Shown: piece by piece, positions 1 through 9,089 of the stretch
How the letters are laid out: each line of letters starts with the position of its first letter
How positions within the stretch are numbered: position 1 is the stretch's first letter
Source of the DNA: PALSA-555 sp963821325
Lineage (GTDB): Bacteria > Actinomycetota > Acidimicrobiia > IMCC26256 > PALSA-555
Reading direction: 5' to 3'
NCBI GenBank assembly: GCA_963821325.1
Contig: CAWGDC010000003.1
Coordinates: 1 to 64,000 of the forward strand
Length of the DNA: 64,000 bases
Notes under the pieces: model-generated
Databases searched by the model: none
What the model saw: only the letters and a program-made list of their open reading frames with translations
Told to the model about the DNA's origin: nothing
Translations under genes and position numbers: made by a program

Positions 1-7
1 ACTGTTG

Positions 8-37
8 CCTGTACTTCGGCGCCGATTACGTATTGCT
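8..37 (+). other. Residual Nanopore adapter-like sequence at contig end
   Basis: Bases 8-18 (CCTGTACTTCG) and 26-37 (TTACGTATTGCT) match the two ends of the Oxford Nanopore ligation adapter top strand as I remember it, with a garbled middle of about the right length. It is an AT-richer island in a very GC-rich window, and genomic coding sequence (nagA) begins right after it. This is artificial sequence left by trimming or assembly; it marks the window start as a contig end and identifies the sequencing platform. Confidence 0.85.
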
Positions 38-39
38 TG

Positions 40-1117
40 CTCGCCGGCGCGCTGTGCCGGCCGGGCCCGCCAAGACCCGGGTGGGTCGCGTGCGATGACG
101 GGGTCATCGTCGAGGTCGGCGACGGCGACGCGCCCCGAGGGGCCCGCGACGTCGGTGACACGGTGCTCGCGCCCCGTTCGTCGACCTCCAGCTGAACGGG
201 ATCGAAGACGTCGACCTCGCGACCGCCGACGGGCCGGCTGGGACACCGTCGGGTACCACCTCGCGCGGCACGGCGTCGCCGGCTACCTCGCGACGTTCGT
301 GTCGGCGCCCCTCGACGTGTACGACACGCCACTCGAACGGCTCGCCACGGCCCAAACCGCGTGCCGCCACGACCACTCCCGACCGCTGGGGGCCCATCTC
401 GAAGGGCCGTTCCTCGGTGCGGCGCCGGGCGCGCACCCGATCGAGCTGCTGCGACCCGTCGACCTGGGCTGGCTCGCCACCCTCCTCGACGCGTATCCCG
501 GCCTCGTGCGCATGGTCACGCTCGCACCCGAGGCCGACCCCGGGCTCCGGGCGGTCTCGTGGCTCGCCGAGCGGGGGGTGCTGGTGGCGCTCGGGCATTC
601 GCAGGCGACCGCGGACGAAGCCCGCGCCGCGGCCGCCGCGGGGGCCCGCGTGGTGACCCACGTGTTCAACGCGATGGCGCCGCTGCACCATCGGGCGCCG
701 GGGCTCGTCGGCGTGGCCCTCGACGACGACCGCCTCACGCCGACGTTGATCGGCGATCTCGTCCACGTCGACCCGGCCGTGGCGAGGATCGTCTTCGCGG
801 CGTCCGCGTCGGTGGCGGTGGTGAGCGACACGGTCGCGACTGGTGGAGCGACCCAGCCCGTTCAGGGCGCCGCACGGCTGGCCGACGGGCGCCTGGCCGG
901 GGCCACGGCGTTGCTCGACGAGGCCGCCGCCAACCTCATCGCCGCGGGCGTCCTCGTCGAGCGGGTCGTCGCGGCGACCAGCACCGTGCCTGCCGACCTG
1001 CTCGGCCTCGCCGACCGGGGTCGACTCGAGGTCGGCGCACACGCCGACCTCGTCGCGCTCGAGCCGCGCGTCGGGACGCTCCAGCTCGTGGTCCTCGACG
1101 GTTCGCCGGTCGCCTGA
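40..1117 (+). CDS. nagA: N-acetylglucosamine-6-phosphate deacetylase, 5'-truncated and frameshifted
   Basis: NagA removes the acetyl group from GlcNAc-6-phosphate in the cytoplasm during amino-sugar and cell-wall recycling. The largest intact part (from about base 239) shows the amidohydrolase signatures HLEGPFLG, a GHS motif, THVFNAMAPLHHR and VSDTVATGG, the last carrying the catalytic aspartate. The N-terminal part is readable only by changing frame: bases 40-175 read as the usual beta-sheet start ending in TVLAP, bases 177-235 as FVDLQLNG, then the main frame resumes. There are therefore two indels near 176 and 236, in sequence next to a contig end. The true start codon is lost to the adapter. 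Family assignment is firm; the disruption is probably sequencing error. Confidence 0.85.
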
Positions 1118-1120
1118 CCG

Positions 1121-1912
1121 CTACCGGTCGCGGGTCAGGACCAGCTGGCGCACCCCCCACGTCAGGTCACCCGCCGCGCGGGCCGCGAGGTCCCGGAGGC
1201 CCGCCGCGAGGCCGTCCAGCTCGTCGGGCGCGTAGTGCTCGGCGGCGTAGGGATCGCGGCGCCAGCTGGTGAGGTTCAGCTCGTAGATCCGGGCCACGGT
1301 CGCGACCGGCACGGCCACGACGCGCACCCGGTTGTCCAGGACCCGGATCTCGGGACCGTCGCCCACGTCGGCGAGGAGCGGACCGGCCGTCATCGGCGCG
1401 CCCTGCGACGCGACGACCGCTCGAACCCGCGTCTCGTAGTCCTGGAGCACCGGATCGGCGGCCTCGATCCACTCGGTCTCCTCGACCAGCAGCCGGCCAC
1501 CGGGGGCCAGCGCGCCAGCCCAGCGGTGGATCTGCGCCGCGGGGTCCGGCAGATCCGCGAGCACGAGACGCGCAAACACGAGATCCGGCGCCGCGGTCGG
1601 GAACGGCAGCCGGGTGACGTCGTGACCCACGAACCGCAGCGCCGGGAACTGCGCCGCCGCGGCCGCGACGAACGTCGCCGACCGGTCAAGCCCCACCGTG
1701 TCGGTTGCGCCCGCCGCCTCGGCCACCAGCGCCGTGCTGTACCCCGGACCGCACCCGAGGTCGACGGCCAGCCCTGGCCGGGCCCCCACGCCGGCGCGCA
1801 GCAGGGCGGACGACGACGCGGCGAGCACCTCGCTCAGCAGCCGCAGGCGCACCGTAGCTGGCTCGCGGTCACCGAACGTGTACCGGCCGCCCGCCGCCTC
1901 GCTCGGACACAT
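1121..1912 (-). CDS. SAM-dependent class I methyltransferase
   Basis: Cytoplasmic methyltransferase of 263 residues with a Rossmann SAM-binding domain: motif I VDLGCGPGYST lies near residues 50-60, an acidic motif II (GLDR) follows, and DVTRLPF plus LAPGGRLLVEE are the usual motif II/III positions. The C-terminal third has no recognisable domain. It resembles the generic Methyltransf_25/11 group, so the methyl acceptor cannot be named. It ends three bases after nagA, tail to tail, and its start faces the MarR gene across about 110 bases, which could be a shared control region. Confidence 0.75.
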   Translation of the reverse strand: MCPSEAAGGRYTFGDREPATVRLRLLSEVLAASSSALLRAGVGARPGLAVDLGCGPGYSTALVAEAAGATDTVGLDRSATFVAAAAAQFPALRFVGHDVTRLPFPTAAPDLVFARLVLADLPDPAAQIHRWAGALAPGGRLLVEETEWIEAADPVLQDYETRVRAVVASQGAPMTAGPLLADVGDGPEIRVLDNRVRVVAVPVATVARIYELNLTSWRRDPYAAEHYAPDELDGLAAGLRDLAARAAGDLTWGVRQLVLTRDR

Positions 1913-2025
1913 CGCGGGCCTCCTCGACGCGGCCCCCCCCGGGGCGTGACCCTACGGGGCCGGCGCGCGTCACCCGACCGATTTCCGCCGCGGCCCGCGA
2001 TCCGTCGCGTACGATCGTTCAGAAT

Positions 2026-2504
2026 ATGAACCGTTCCCTCACTGCACAGATCCCGGCGCGGGCGACGCATCCCCGGGCGTCGGCCGCGGACCGCTTCGAG
2101 GCCGCGGTGCAGCGCTGTCAGGACGCGCTGGGCCACCCCGGCGACCTCGACCTGACCCGAGACGAGCTGGTGCTGCTCCGGTCGGTGCGCGCCGAGCCGG
2201 CCGGGGTCGCGCTGACGGAGCTCGCCGACACGCTCGACTGGGCCAAGAGCACCACCTCGGTGGCCGTCAAGGACCTCGAGCAACGCGGCTTGCTCCGCCG
2301 GCAGCGCCGCGCCGACGACGAGCGGCGTCTCGCTATCTCGCTCACGGCCCGCGGGCAGGCTCGGGTCGCGGCCGCCCGCCTCTACGAGCCGACGCGCCTC
2401 GCCGCGGCGCTGCGCGCGCTCCCCTCCCCGCCCGCGGCCAGCTGCTCGAGACGCTCGAGGCGCTCGCCACCGCCGCGGAACGCCTCCCCGACCCTGACCG
2501 GTAG
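2026..2504 (+). CDS. MarR-family transcriptional regulator (frameshifted near its end)
   Basis: Winged-helix regulator of about 158 residues. The recognition region reads ALTELADTLDWAKSTTSVAVKDLEQRGLL followed by the beta-wing RRQRRADDERRLAISLT, typical of MarR. An indel in the C-rich stretch around 2419-2435 throws the frame; resuming in the next frame gives GQLLETLEALATAAERL and a TAG at 2502-2504, a normal MarR C-terminal helix. A TACGAT at 2010-2015 placed ten bases before the ATG could be a -10 box giving an almost leaderless message. The ligand and targets are unknown; the divergent methyltransferase and the downstream FIST gene are candidates. Confidence 0.75.
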
Positions 2505-2513
2505 TTTCGGGGC

Positions 2514-3653
2514 GTGGCCCAGTACGCGTCGTCGCTGTCGTGCCATCCCGTCCCCGCCCACGCCGTCGGGGAGACCGCCGGGGAGATCCTCGAGCAGCTC
2601 GACGGCGAGGACCCGAACCTCGTCGTGTGCTTCGCGTCGTCGCAGTTCGTCGGTGCCTTCGACGACGCGGTGCACGCGCTGCGGAACCTGCTCGGACCCA
2701 CGGTGCTCGTCGGCGCGACCGCGGGCGGGATCATCGGCGGCCCGCGCGAGGTCGAGGCCGGACCGGCGTTCTCGGTGTTCGCGGCGCGGCTGCCCGACGC
2801 GGTCCTCACCCCCGTCGCGCTCCAGCTGGAGGAGACGCCCAGCGGCGCGGCGGTCACCGGGTGGCCCGCCGATCTCGGCGAGGCCGCCACGCTCCTGCTG
2901 CTCGCCGACCACTTCAGCTTTCCGACCGACGCGTTCCTCCACCGGCTCAACACGGAGCGGCCGGGCCTGGCGGTCATCGGCGGCCTCGCGTCCGCCGCGA
3001 ACCACCCCGGCGGCAACCGGCTCGCCCTCGACGGCGAGGTACGCGCCGACGGCGCGGTCGGGGTCTTCCTCGACGGGGTCGTGGTCGAGACCGTCGTGTC
3101 GCAAGGGTGTCGACCCATCGGCAAGCCCTTCACGGTCACCCGCGCCGACCGGAACCTCGTCGTCGAGCTTGGCGGTCAGCCCGCCCTGCGACGCCTCGAG
3201 GAGCTCGCGGCGGGCGCCACCGAGTCCGACCGCGAGCTGCTCCGACGCGGGCTCCAGGTCGGGCTCGTCGTCGACGAGCACAAGGTCGACTTCGAACGCG
3301 GCGACTTCCTCGTCCGCAGCGTCCTCGGCGCCGACCCGGACGTGGGCTCCATCGCCGTCGGCGACCAGATCGACGTCGGCCAGACCCTCCAGTTCCAGGT
3401 GCGCGACGGCGCCGCCGCGGACGAGGACCTGCGCGCCCTGCTCGGCTCGCACTCCGCGTCGGGCGCGCTCGTGTTCACCTGCAACGGGCGCGGCCGACAC
3501 CTCTTCGGCGTCCCCGACCACGATTCCGGGGTGATCGCCGAGATCCTCGGCTCGGTCCCCGCGGCGGGCGCCTTCTCCGCGGGAGAGCTCGGTCCGGTCG
3601 GCGGACGCAACTTCGTCCACGGGTTCACCGCCAGCCTCGCCCTGTTCCCCTGA
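2514..3653 (+). CDS. FIST N- and C-domain sensory protein
   Basis: Protein of 379 residues starting with GTG nine bases after the MarR stop, so probably in the same transcript. Residues 20-220 match the FIST N domain (VVCFASSQF, LVGATAGGIIGG, GGLASAANHPGGNRLALDG) and residues 220-370 the FIST_C domain (ELLRRGLQVGLVVDE, GALVFTCNGRGR, GAFSAGELGPVGGRNFVHGFTASLALF). FIST domains are thought to bind small ligands, perhaps amino acids, in signal-transduction proteins. This one has no attached kinase, cyclase or receiver domain and no membrane segment. The sensing role is family knowledge, the link to MarR is inference. Confidence 0.85.
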   Translation: MAQYASSLSCHPVPAHAVGETAGEILEQLDGEDPNLVVCFASSQFVGAFDDAVHALRNLLGPTVLVGATAGGIIGGPREVEAGPAFSVFAARLPDAVLTPVALQLEETPSGAAVTGWPADLGEAATLLLLADHFSFPTDAFLHRLNTERPGLAVIGGLASAANHPGGNRLALDGEVRADGAVGVFLDGVVVETVVSQGCRPIGKPFTVTRADRNLVVELGGQPALRRLEELAAGATESDRELLRRGLQVGLVVDEHKVDFERGDFLVRSVLGADPDVGSIAVGDQIDVGQTLQFQVRDGAAADEDLRALLGSHSASGALVFTCNGRGRHLFGVPDHDSGVIAEILGSVPAAGAFSAGELGPVGGRNFVHGFTASLALFP

Positions 3654-3680
3654 CGCGACGCCGCCCGCGGCGGCTCCCGG

Positions 3681-4914
3681 TCAATGCGGCACCGCGCCGC
3701 CCGCCACGGCGATCACCGCGCCGACCGCGGCCGCGCCGAGCAGTGTCGCGACGACCCCGCGCCGCGCGATCAGCAGCACGACCGCGGCTGCCCCCAGGAC
3801 GGCGAACTGCCACATCTCTGTCAGGGCCAGGGCGAGCGGCACCGCCGAGCCGAGGATCGCCCCGATCGCGCACGGGCCAGCGCCGTCGAGGAACGCGGGG
3901 CGCGAGCATCGGCGCGCAGGCGCGCGAGGCGTGACCCGCCGAACAGGATGAACGCGAACGACGGCGCGAACGCCACCAGCGTGGCGAGCAGCCCGCCCGC
4001 GACGCCCGCGGCCGCGAAACCGACCACCGCGACGGTCAGCACGACGGGTCCGGGTGTGACCTGCCCGAGCGCGACGGCGTTGAGGAACTGGCTCGCCGTC
4101 ATCCAGTGGTAGTGGTGCACAGCGTCGGCCTGCATGAGCGGCACGATCACGAACCCGCCGCCGAACGAGAGCGCCCCGACCTTGAACGCGACCCAGACCA
4201 GGGAGACGACCCCGCCGGTCGTCGCGGCGGCCGCGACGAGGAGCGAGACGGGTGCGAACCCGGACAGCCCGGTGTCGGTGCGGCGCACGCGGGAGCGGAC
4301 GAGCTCCACGGCGCCGCAGCCGAGCAGGACGACGACGAGCCATGCCCCGAGGGTCGCGGCCGCGGCCGCTCCGGTCGCCGCGTAGGCGACCCACCAGACC
4401 CGGCCCCGGTTCCCGAATCGCCGCCAGCTCGTCGGCGCGAGGGTCGAGCCGGCCCGCACCGCGACCGCGGCGACGGCCGCGCCGGCGCCGGCGCCGAGGC
4501 CGGCAACCCAGCGCGGCGGCGCGCCGTTGAGGAAGAGTGCCGCGAGCGCCAGGATCACGACCAGGCCCGGGAGGATGAAGGCGACGCCCCCGCGACGGCG
4601 CCGGCTCGGCCGCGCAGCCGCCAGGCGCAGTAGATCGCGAGCTGCGTCGACGCCGGGCCCGGCAGCACGTTGCAGGCCGCGACCGCGTCCTCGAACTCCT
4701 CGGCCGTCATCCAGGCCCGCTCCTCGACGCACAGTCGACGGAGCAACGCGATGTGCGCCGGCGGGCCACCAAACCCGAGGCAGCCGATCCGGCCCCACTC
4801 GGCCAGGACGACGGTCAGCGGCGGGCGTTCCGCGGCCGGCTCGCGCCCGTCCCCGCTAGGCCGGGCCACCGCCACCCGTCCGGTCGGCGCAGTCGTGCTC
4901 GATGCCCAGATCAT
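3681..4914 (-). CDS. chrA: Chromate transporter ChrA family (two frameshifts)
   Basis: Two-domain CHR membrane transporter of about 411 residues that would export chromate using membrane potential. The N-terminal half (4600-4914) contains the signature WGRIGCLGFGGPPAHIALL and NVLPGPASTQLA; the C-terminal half has FKVGALSFGGGFVIVPLMQ and ALGQVTPGPVVLT, the duplicated CHR motifs, followed by hydrophobic helices ending at GGAVPH. It needs two frame changes: one in a run of five C at 4587-4591 and one near 3897-3901 next to a GGGG run. Start taken at the ATG at 4914. Phenotype is inferred from family; some CHR proteins have no tested chromate activity. Confidence 0.85.
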
Positions 4915-5100
4915 GGACGATCGAGCGGCGGCGCCCGGCGAGGCGCCTCGCGGTCCGGCCCGGGCGCACGCGTCCGGCGCGACCGCGGGCTCGGCGGCGT
5001 CGGGATCCAACGGGGACAAGGCGACGCGCCATCATGGGGGCCGACGGCGGCGCCCGTCGGATCACGTGGCGGCCGCGACGACCCGAGCGAGGGGGTGGCG

Positions 5101-7095
5101 GTGGACGAGCTCGACCAGCGCGGGATCAACATCGTCCGCGGCTTGGCGATGGATGCCGTGCAGCGGGCCAATTCCGGTCATCCGGGCACGCCGATGGCGC
5201 TCGCGCCCCTCGCCCACGTGCTGTTCACCCGCGTGATGCGCTACGACGCGAGCGACGCGGACTGGTTCGACCGCGACCGGTTCGTGCTGTCGAACGGGCA
5301 CGCGTCGATGCTGCTCTACGCGATGCTCTACCTGACCGGGTTCGGGCTCGAGCTCAACGACCTCCGCGCGTTTCGCCAGTGGGGGTCGCGCACCCCGGGC
5401 CACCCGGAGTACCGACACACCGCCGGCATCGAGGTCACGACCGGCCCCCTTGGGCAAGGGTTCGCGAACAGCGTGGGGATGGCGCTCGCCGAGGCCAACC
5501 TGCGGGCGCGCTACGGCCCCGAGGTCTGCGACCACCACACCTTCGTGATCGCCGGGGACGGCTGCTTCGAGGAGGGCGTGAGCCACGAGGCCGCCTCGTT
5601 CGCCGGTCACCTCGGCCTCGGGCGCCTCGTGTGCGTCTACGACGACAACCACATCACGATCGACGGCCCGACCGAGCTCGCCTACAGCGACGACGTCGGC
5701 CGCCGCTTCGAGGCCTACGGGTGGCAGGTCATCCACCTCGGTGAGGCCGCCAACGACGTCGACGCCCTCGAACGCGGCCTCCGGGAGGGCATGCAGGACC
5801 CGGAGCGGCCCACCGTCCTCATCCTGCGCAGCCACATCGGGTGGCCGTCACCGAAGTACACCGACACGGCGTTCGCGCACGGCAGCCCCCTCGGCGAGGA
5901 TGAGGTGCGCGCCGTGAAGGCGATCCTCGACCTGCCGCCCGACGAGACGTTCTTCGTCCCCGCCGACGTGCTCGCCCACTACCGGGCGTTCGGGCAGCGG
6001 GGACAGGCCGAGCACGCGGCGTGGGACGAGCGGCACGCGAAGCTGCGCACCACCGAGCCCCAGCTCGCTGACGAGTTCGACGCCTGCGTGGCGCAGCGGG
6101 GGCTGCCCGGCTGGGAGGCGAAGCTCCCGACGTTCCAGGCCGGTGACTCGATCGCCACCCGCGCCGCGAGCAAGCAGGTCCTCGACGCCATCCTCGACGT
6201 CGTGCCCGGCATCGTCGCGGGCGGCGCCGACCTGTCCGGCAACACCGGCACCGAGCTCGACGACACCCCGGTGATCGCCATCCACCAGTTCAAGGGCCGC
6301 CAGCTGCGCTTCGGGATCCGAGAGTTCGGGATGGGCGGTGTCCTCAACGGGATGGCGGTGTCGGCGCTGCTGCCCGCGGGCGGCACCTTCTTCGTGTTCT
6401 CCGACTACATGCGCGGCGCGGCGCGTCTCGCCGCCCTCTCGGGCTACAAGACGGCGTTCGTCTGGACGCACGACTCGGTCGGGCTCGGCGAGGACGGTCC
6501 CACCCACCAGCCGATCGAGCAGCTGGCCGCGTTCCGCGCCATGCCGGGTATGCGGCTGATCCGACCGGCCGACGCCAACGAGGTCGCGCAGGCGTGGCGC
6601 ATCCACCTCGACAGCGACGGCGGCCCGACCGCCCTGATCCTCACCCGCCAGAAGATCCCGGTGCTCGACGGGACCGCGGAGCGGGCCCCCGACGGTGTGC
6701 CGCGCGGCGCGTACGTGCTCGTCGACGAAGGCCCCACCCCGCCCGACCTCGTGCTCGTCGGCACCGGCTCCGAGGTCACGGTGTGTCTCGCGGCGCGCGA
6801 GCTGCTGGTGGCCGCCGGACGGGCGGTGCGGGTCGTGTCGATGCCGTCCTGGGACCTCTTCGCCGCTCAGCCCCACACGTACCGGGCGCAGGTCCTGCCA
6901 CCGGAGGTGCCGAAGCTCGCCGTCGAGGCCGCGACGTCGTTCGGGTGGAGCCGCTGGGTCGACGACGTCGTGGCGATCGACCGGTTCGGCGCGTCGGCGC
7001 CGGGACCGGTGGCGTTGGACAAGCTCGGGATCAACCCCGGGCACGTCGTCGAGCAGGCGAACGCCCTGCTCGACAGCCCGGGAGGCAGATCATGA
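5101..7095 (+). CDS. tkt: Transketolase
   Basis: Transketolase of 664 residues moves two-carbon units in the non-oxidative pentose phosphate pathway, using thiamine diphosphate and Mg2+. Visible are the substrate motif SGHPGTPMALAP, SNGHAS, the ThDP/metal motif GDGCFEEGVSHEAASFAGHLGL with YDDN, the pyrimidine-domain glutamate in GIREFGMGG, and THDSVGLGEDGPTHQP. The GTG at 5101 is chosen because the alignment with the family starts there and a GAGGGGG ribosome site sits just upstream; the open frame continues back to 4753 without homology. The stop overlaps the transaldolase start (ATGA), so the two are translationally coupled. Confidence 0.95.
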   Translation: MDELDQRGINIVRGLAMDAVQRANSGHPGTPMALAPLAHVLFTRVMRYDASDADWFDRDRFVLSNGHASMLLYAMLYLTGFGLELNDLRAFRQWGSRTPGHPEYRHTAGIEVTTGPLGQGFANSVGMALAEANLRARYGPEVCDHHTFVIAGDGCFEEGVSHEAASFAGHLGLGRLVCVYDDNHITIDGPTELAYSDDVGRRFEAYGWQVIHLGEAANDVDALERGLREGMQDPERPTVLILRSHIGWPSPKYTDTAFAHGSPLGEDEVRAVKAILDLPPDETFFVPADVLAHYRAFGQRGQAEHAAWDERHAKLRTTEPQLADEFDACVAQRGLPGWEAKLPTFQAGDSIATRAASKQVLDAILDVVPGIVAGGADLSGNTGTELDDTPVIAIHQFKGRQLRFGIREFGMGGVLNGMAVSALLPAGGTFFVFSDYMRGAARLAALSGYKTAFVWTHDSVGLGEDGPTHQPIEQLAAFRAMPGMRLIRPADANEVAQAWRIHLDSDGGPTALILTRQKIPVLDGTAERAPDGVPRGAYVLVDEGPTPPDLVLVGTGSEVTVCLAARELLVAAGRAVRVVSMPSWDLFAAQPHTYRAQVLPPEVPKLAVEAATSFGWSRWVDDVVAIDRFGASAPGPVALDKLGINPGHVVEQANALLDSPGGRS

Positions 7096-8187
7096 CGAGT
7101 GCGATCGCGCGGCTGCACGACTTCGGGCAGAGCCCCTGGTACGACAACCTCACCCGCCCGCTCATCACCGAGGGCGGCTTGCAGCGGCTCCTCGACGAGG
7201 ACGGGATCCGAGGCGTCACCTCCAACCCGACCATCTTCGAGAAGGCGATGGGCACGGGCGACGCCTACGACGACGAGCTCGCCCGGTGCGCACGCGACGG
7301 CCTCACCATCGAGGCGTCCTACTGGCGGCTCGTGACCGACGACGTCGGCCACGCGGCGGACATCCTGCGCCCGATCTACGACGCGACCGGCGGCGCGGAC
7401 GGGTTCGTGTCCCTCGAGGTGTCCCCCGACCTGGCACGCGACACCGACGAGACGGTGGCGCAGGCCGCCAAACTGTTCCAGGACGTTGGCCGCAAGAACG
7501 TGCTCATCAAGATCCCCGCCACGAAAGAGGGTGTTCCGGCGATCGAGGCGAACCTCGCCGCGGGCATCAACACCAACATCACGTTGATCTTCTCGCTGTC
7601 CCGGTACGACGACGTCATCGAGGCGTACCTGCGCGGCATGGAGCAGCTCGTCGGCGCGCGGCGCCAACCCGGCCGACGTCTCGTCGGTGGCGTCGTTCTT
7701 CGTCAGCCGGGTCGACACCGAGACCGACCGGCGCCTCCCCGAGGGGCACGCTCTGCGCGGGAAGGCCGCGGTCGCGAACGCGAAGCTCGCCTACGAGCTG
7801 TTCCGGGAGCGCTTCTCGGGCGACCGGTGGTCGACGCTCGCCGCGCAGGGCGCCCGCGTGCAGCGGCCCCTGTGGGCGTCGACCTCGACGAAGAACCCCG
7901 CCTACTCCCCCACCCTGTACGTCGACGAGCTCATCGGCCGCGACACGGTCAACACGCTCGCCCAGGCGTCGATCGACGCCCTCCACGCCGGGGACGCCCA
8001 CCTGCGGGCCGACACGGTCACCGAGGACGTCGCCGGCGCCCACGCCGTCATGGCCGGGCTCGCCGACGCCGGCGTGGACTTCGACGACGTCACCGACACG
8101 CTCGAGCGTGAAGGGGTCGCGTCGTTCTCCACGAGCATCCACGACGCCTTCAAGACGCTGGAGAAGAAGCGGGCCGAGCTCAGCTGA
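7092..8187 (+). CDS. tal: Transaldolase, mycobacterial type (frameshifted)
   Basis: Transaldolase of about 365 residues transfers a dihydroxyacetone unit between sugar phosphates. GVTSNPTIFEKA is near residue 41 and the Schiff-base lysine is Lys140 in VLIKIPATKEG. After an indel near 7655-7665 in a GCGCGCGGCGCC stretch the frame changes and continues SSVASFFVSRVDTETDRRL, PLWASTSTKNP and the C-terminal FSTSIHDAFKTLEKKRAEL. The length fits the longer actinobacterial subfamily. It overlaps tkt by four bases and runs eight bases into the converging MerR gene. The break is probably a read error, since both halves are perfectly conserved. Confidence 0.93.
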
Positions 8188-9031
8188 CCGCCGCAGCGTC
8201 CCGGGGGCCGAGCACGAACTGCAGCTCGGTCACCCAGGTCGGCGGTGGCCCGTCGCACTCGAGGTACACCTCGCGGCTGTAGCCCTCGATCCGCTCGCCC
8301 GTCTCACGGCTCCAGCGCAGCAACGCCTCGTAGCCGGCCACGCAGTCGTCCATCGATCCGCGGTGCACGGTCGTCGCGGCACGGTCCGCGGCGGGCAGCG
8401 TCCGTTCCTCGACGTCTGCGGGGAGGGTCGGCGCGTCGATGGGGAGGCCGGCGATGACCTCGATGGGGGTGGCCTCGTCCGTGGTGGCCGCGTCGGTGGT
8501 GTCCTCGTACCAGGCGATGGCCGGCCCCGTCGGGGTGATGCCGTGTCGGGCGAGCTGGTCGCCCAGCTCGCCGTAGAGGCGCGGGAGGATCTCGCTCAGG
8601 CTGTGGTCGAACGCTCGGGCCCGCCCGGTGCGGACGGCGCAGTGCTGCGACGCCAGGGGCTTCACGACGATGTCGTAGTCGGGCATGGTGTCCTCCTCCT
8701 CGATGCGGCGCAGCCGCGATTCGACGCGTGCCAGCCGGGCTGCCTCCTGGTCGATGCGGTCCCGGGCCTCGAGTCGTCGGAGCCGGAGCATCCCGCGCAG
8801 CTCGTCGGCGGACACCGTCTCCGCGAGCACCGGCGCGACGTCGCCCAACGCGAACCCGAGGTCTCGGAGGGCGAGGATCCGGTTGAGGCGGGCGAGCTGC
8901 TCGGCCTCGTACCAGCGGTAGCCGGTGCCGGGGTCGACGTGCGCCGGGGCGAGCAGGCCCAGCTCGTCGTAGTGGTGCAGGGTGCGCACCGACACCCCGC
9001 CGAGGCGGGCGAAGGCTCCGATCCCGAACAC
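8180..9031 (-). CDS. MerR-family regulator with GyrI-like effector domain
   Basis: Protein of 283 residues. Residues 1-70 form the MerR winged helix (IGAFARLGGVSVRTLHHYDELGLL, GYRWYEAEQLARL), residues about 75-115 a dimerisation coiled coil (LRRLEARDRIDQEAARLARVESRLRRIEE), and residues 120-280 a GyrI/AraC-type effector-binding fold of the BmrR/TipA class that usually binds hydrophobic drugs. Start is a GTG at 9031. A MerR-type promoter with its palindrome lies directly upstream (9039-9069), so the gene is probably autoregulated from a leaderless transcript. No transporter is adjacent, so the regulon is unknown. Confidence 0.88.
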   Translation of the reverse strand: MFGIGAFARLGGVSVRTLHHYDELGLLAPAHVDPGTGYRWYEAEQLARLNRILALRDLGFALGDVAPVLAETVSADELRGMLRLRRLEARDRIDQEAARLARVESRLRRIEEEDTMPDYDIVVKPLASQHCAVRTGRARAFDHSLSEILPRLYGELGDQLARHGITPTGPAIAWYEDTTDAATTDEATPIEVIAGLPIDAPTLPADVEERTLPAADRAATTVHRGSMDDCVAGYEALLRWSRETGERIEGYSREVYLECDGPPPTWVTELQFVLGPRDAAAVS

Positions 9032-9038
9032 AACGTCT

Positions 9039-9069
9039 GTTCTAGAGCCTCACGCCGCGTGAGGGTCAA
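9039..9069 (-). promoter_or_regulatory. MerR-type promoter with 19-bp spacer and palindromic operator
   Basis: Reading on the minus strand, TTGACC (9064-9069) and TAGAAC (9039-9044) form -35 and -10 boxes separated by exactly 19 bases. The overlong spacer is the hallmark of MerR-activated promoters. Nearly all of it is filled by a perfect 17-bp palindrome at 9048-9064 (CCTCACGC, one central base, GCGTGAGG), like SoxR/MerR operators. The expected transcription start falls within a base or two of the GTG at 9031, so the message is predicted to be leaderless. Seen directly in the sequence; function is inferred from family behaviour. Confidence 0.75.
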
Positions 9070-9089
9070 GCCCTGCCGGCAAGTCGCGG

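Noticed and set aside
2501..3534. MarR-FIST fusion read through in one frame
   Set aside because: The continuation after 2430 is out of frame with FIST and is Ser/Arg-rich nonsense; MarR ends at 2504.
4753..5100. N-terminal extension of transketolase by 116 codons
   Set aside because: No family similarity, overlaps the chrA start region; GTG 5101 has a good ribosome site.
7640..7680. Programmed ribosomal frameshift in transaldolase
   Set aside because: No slippery site or structure typical of programmed events, and similar breaks occur in many genes; sequencing error is simpler.
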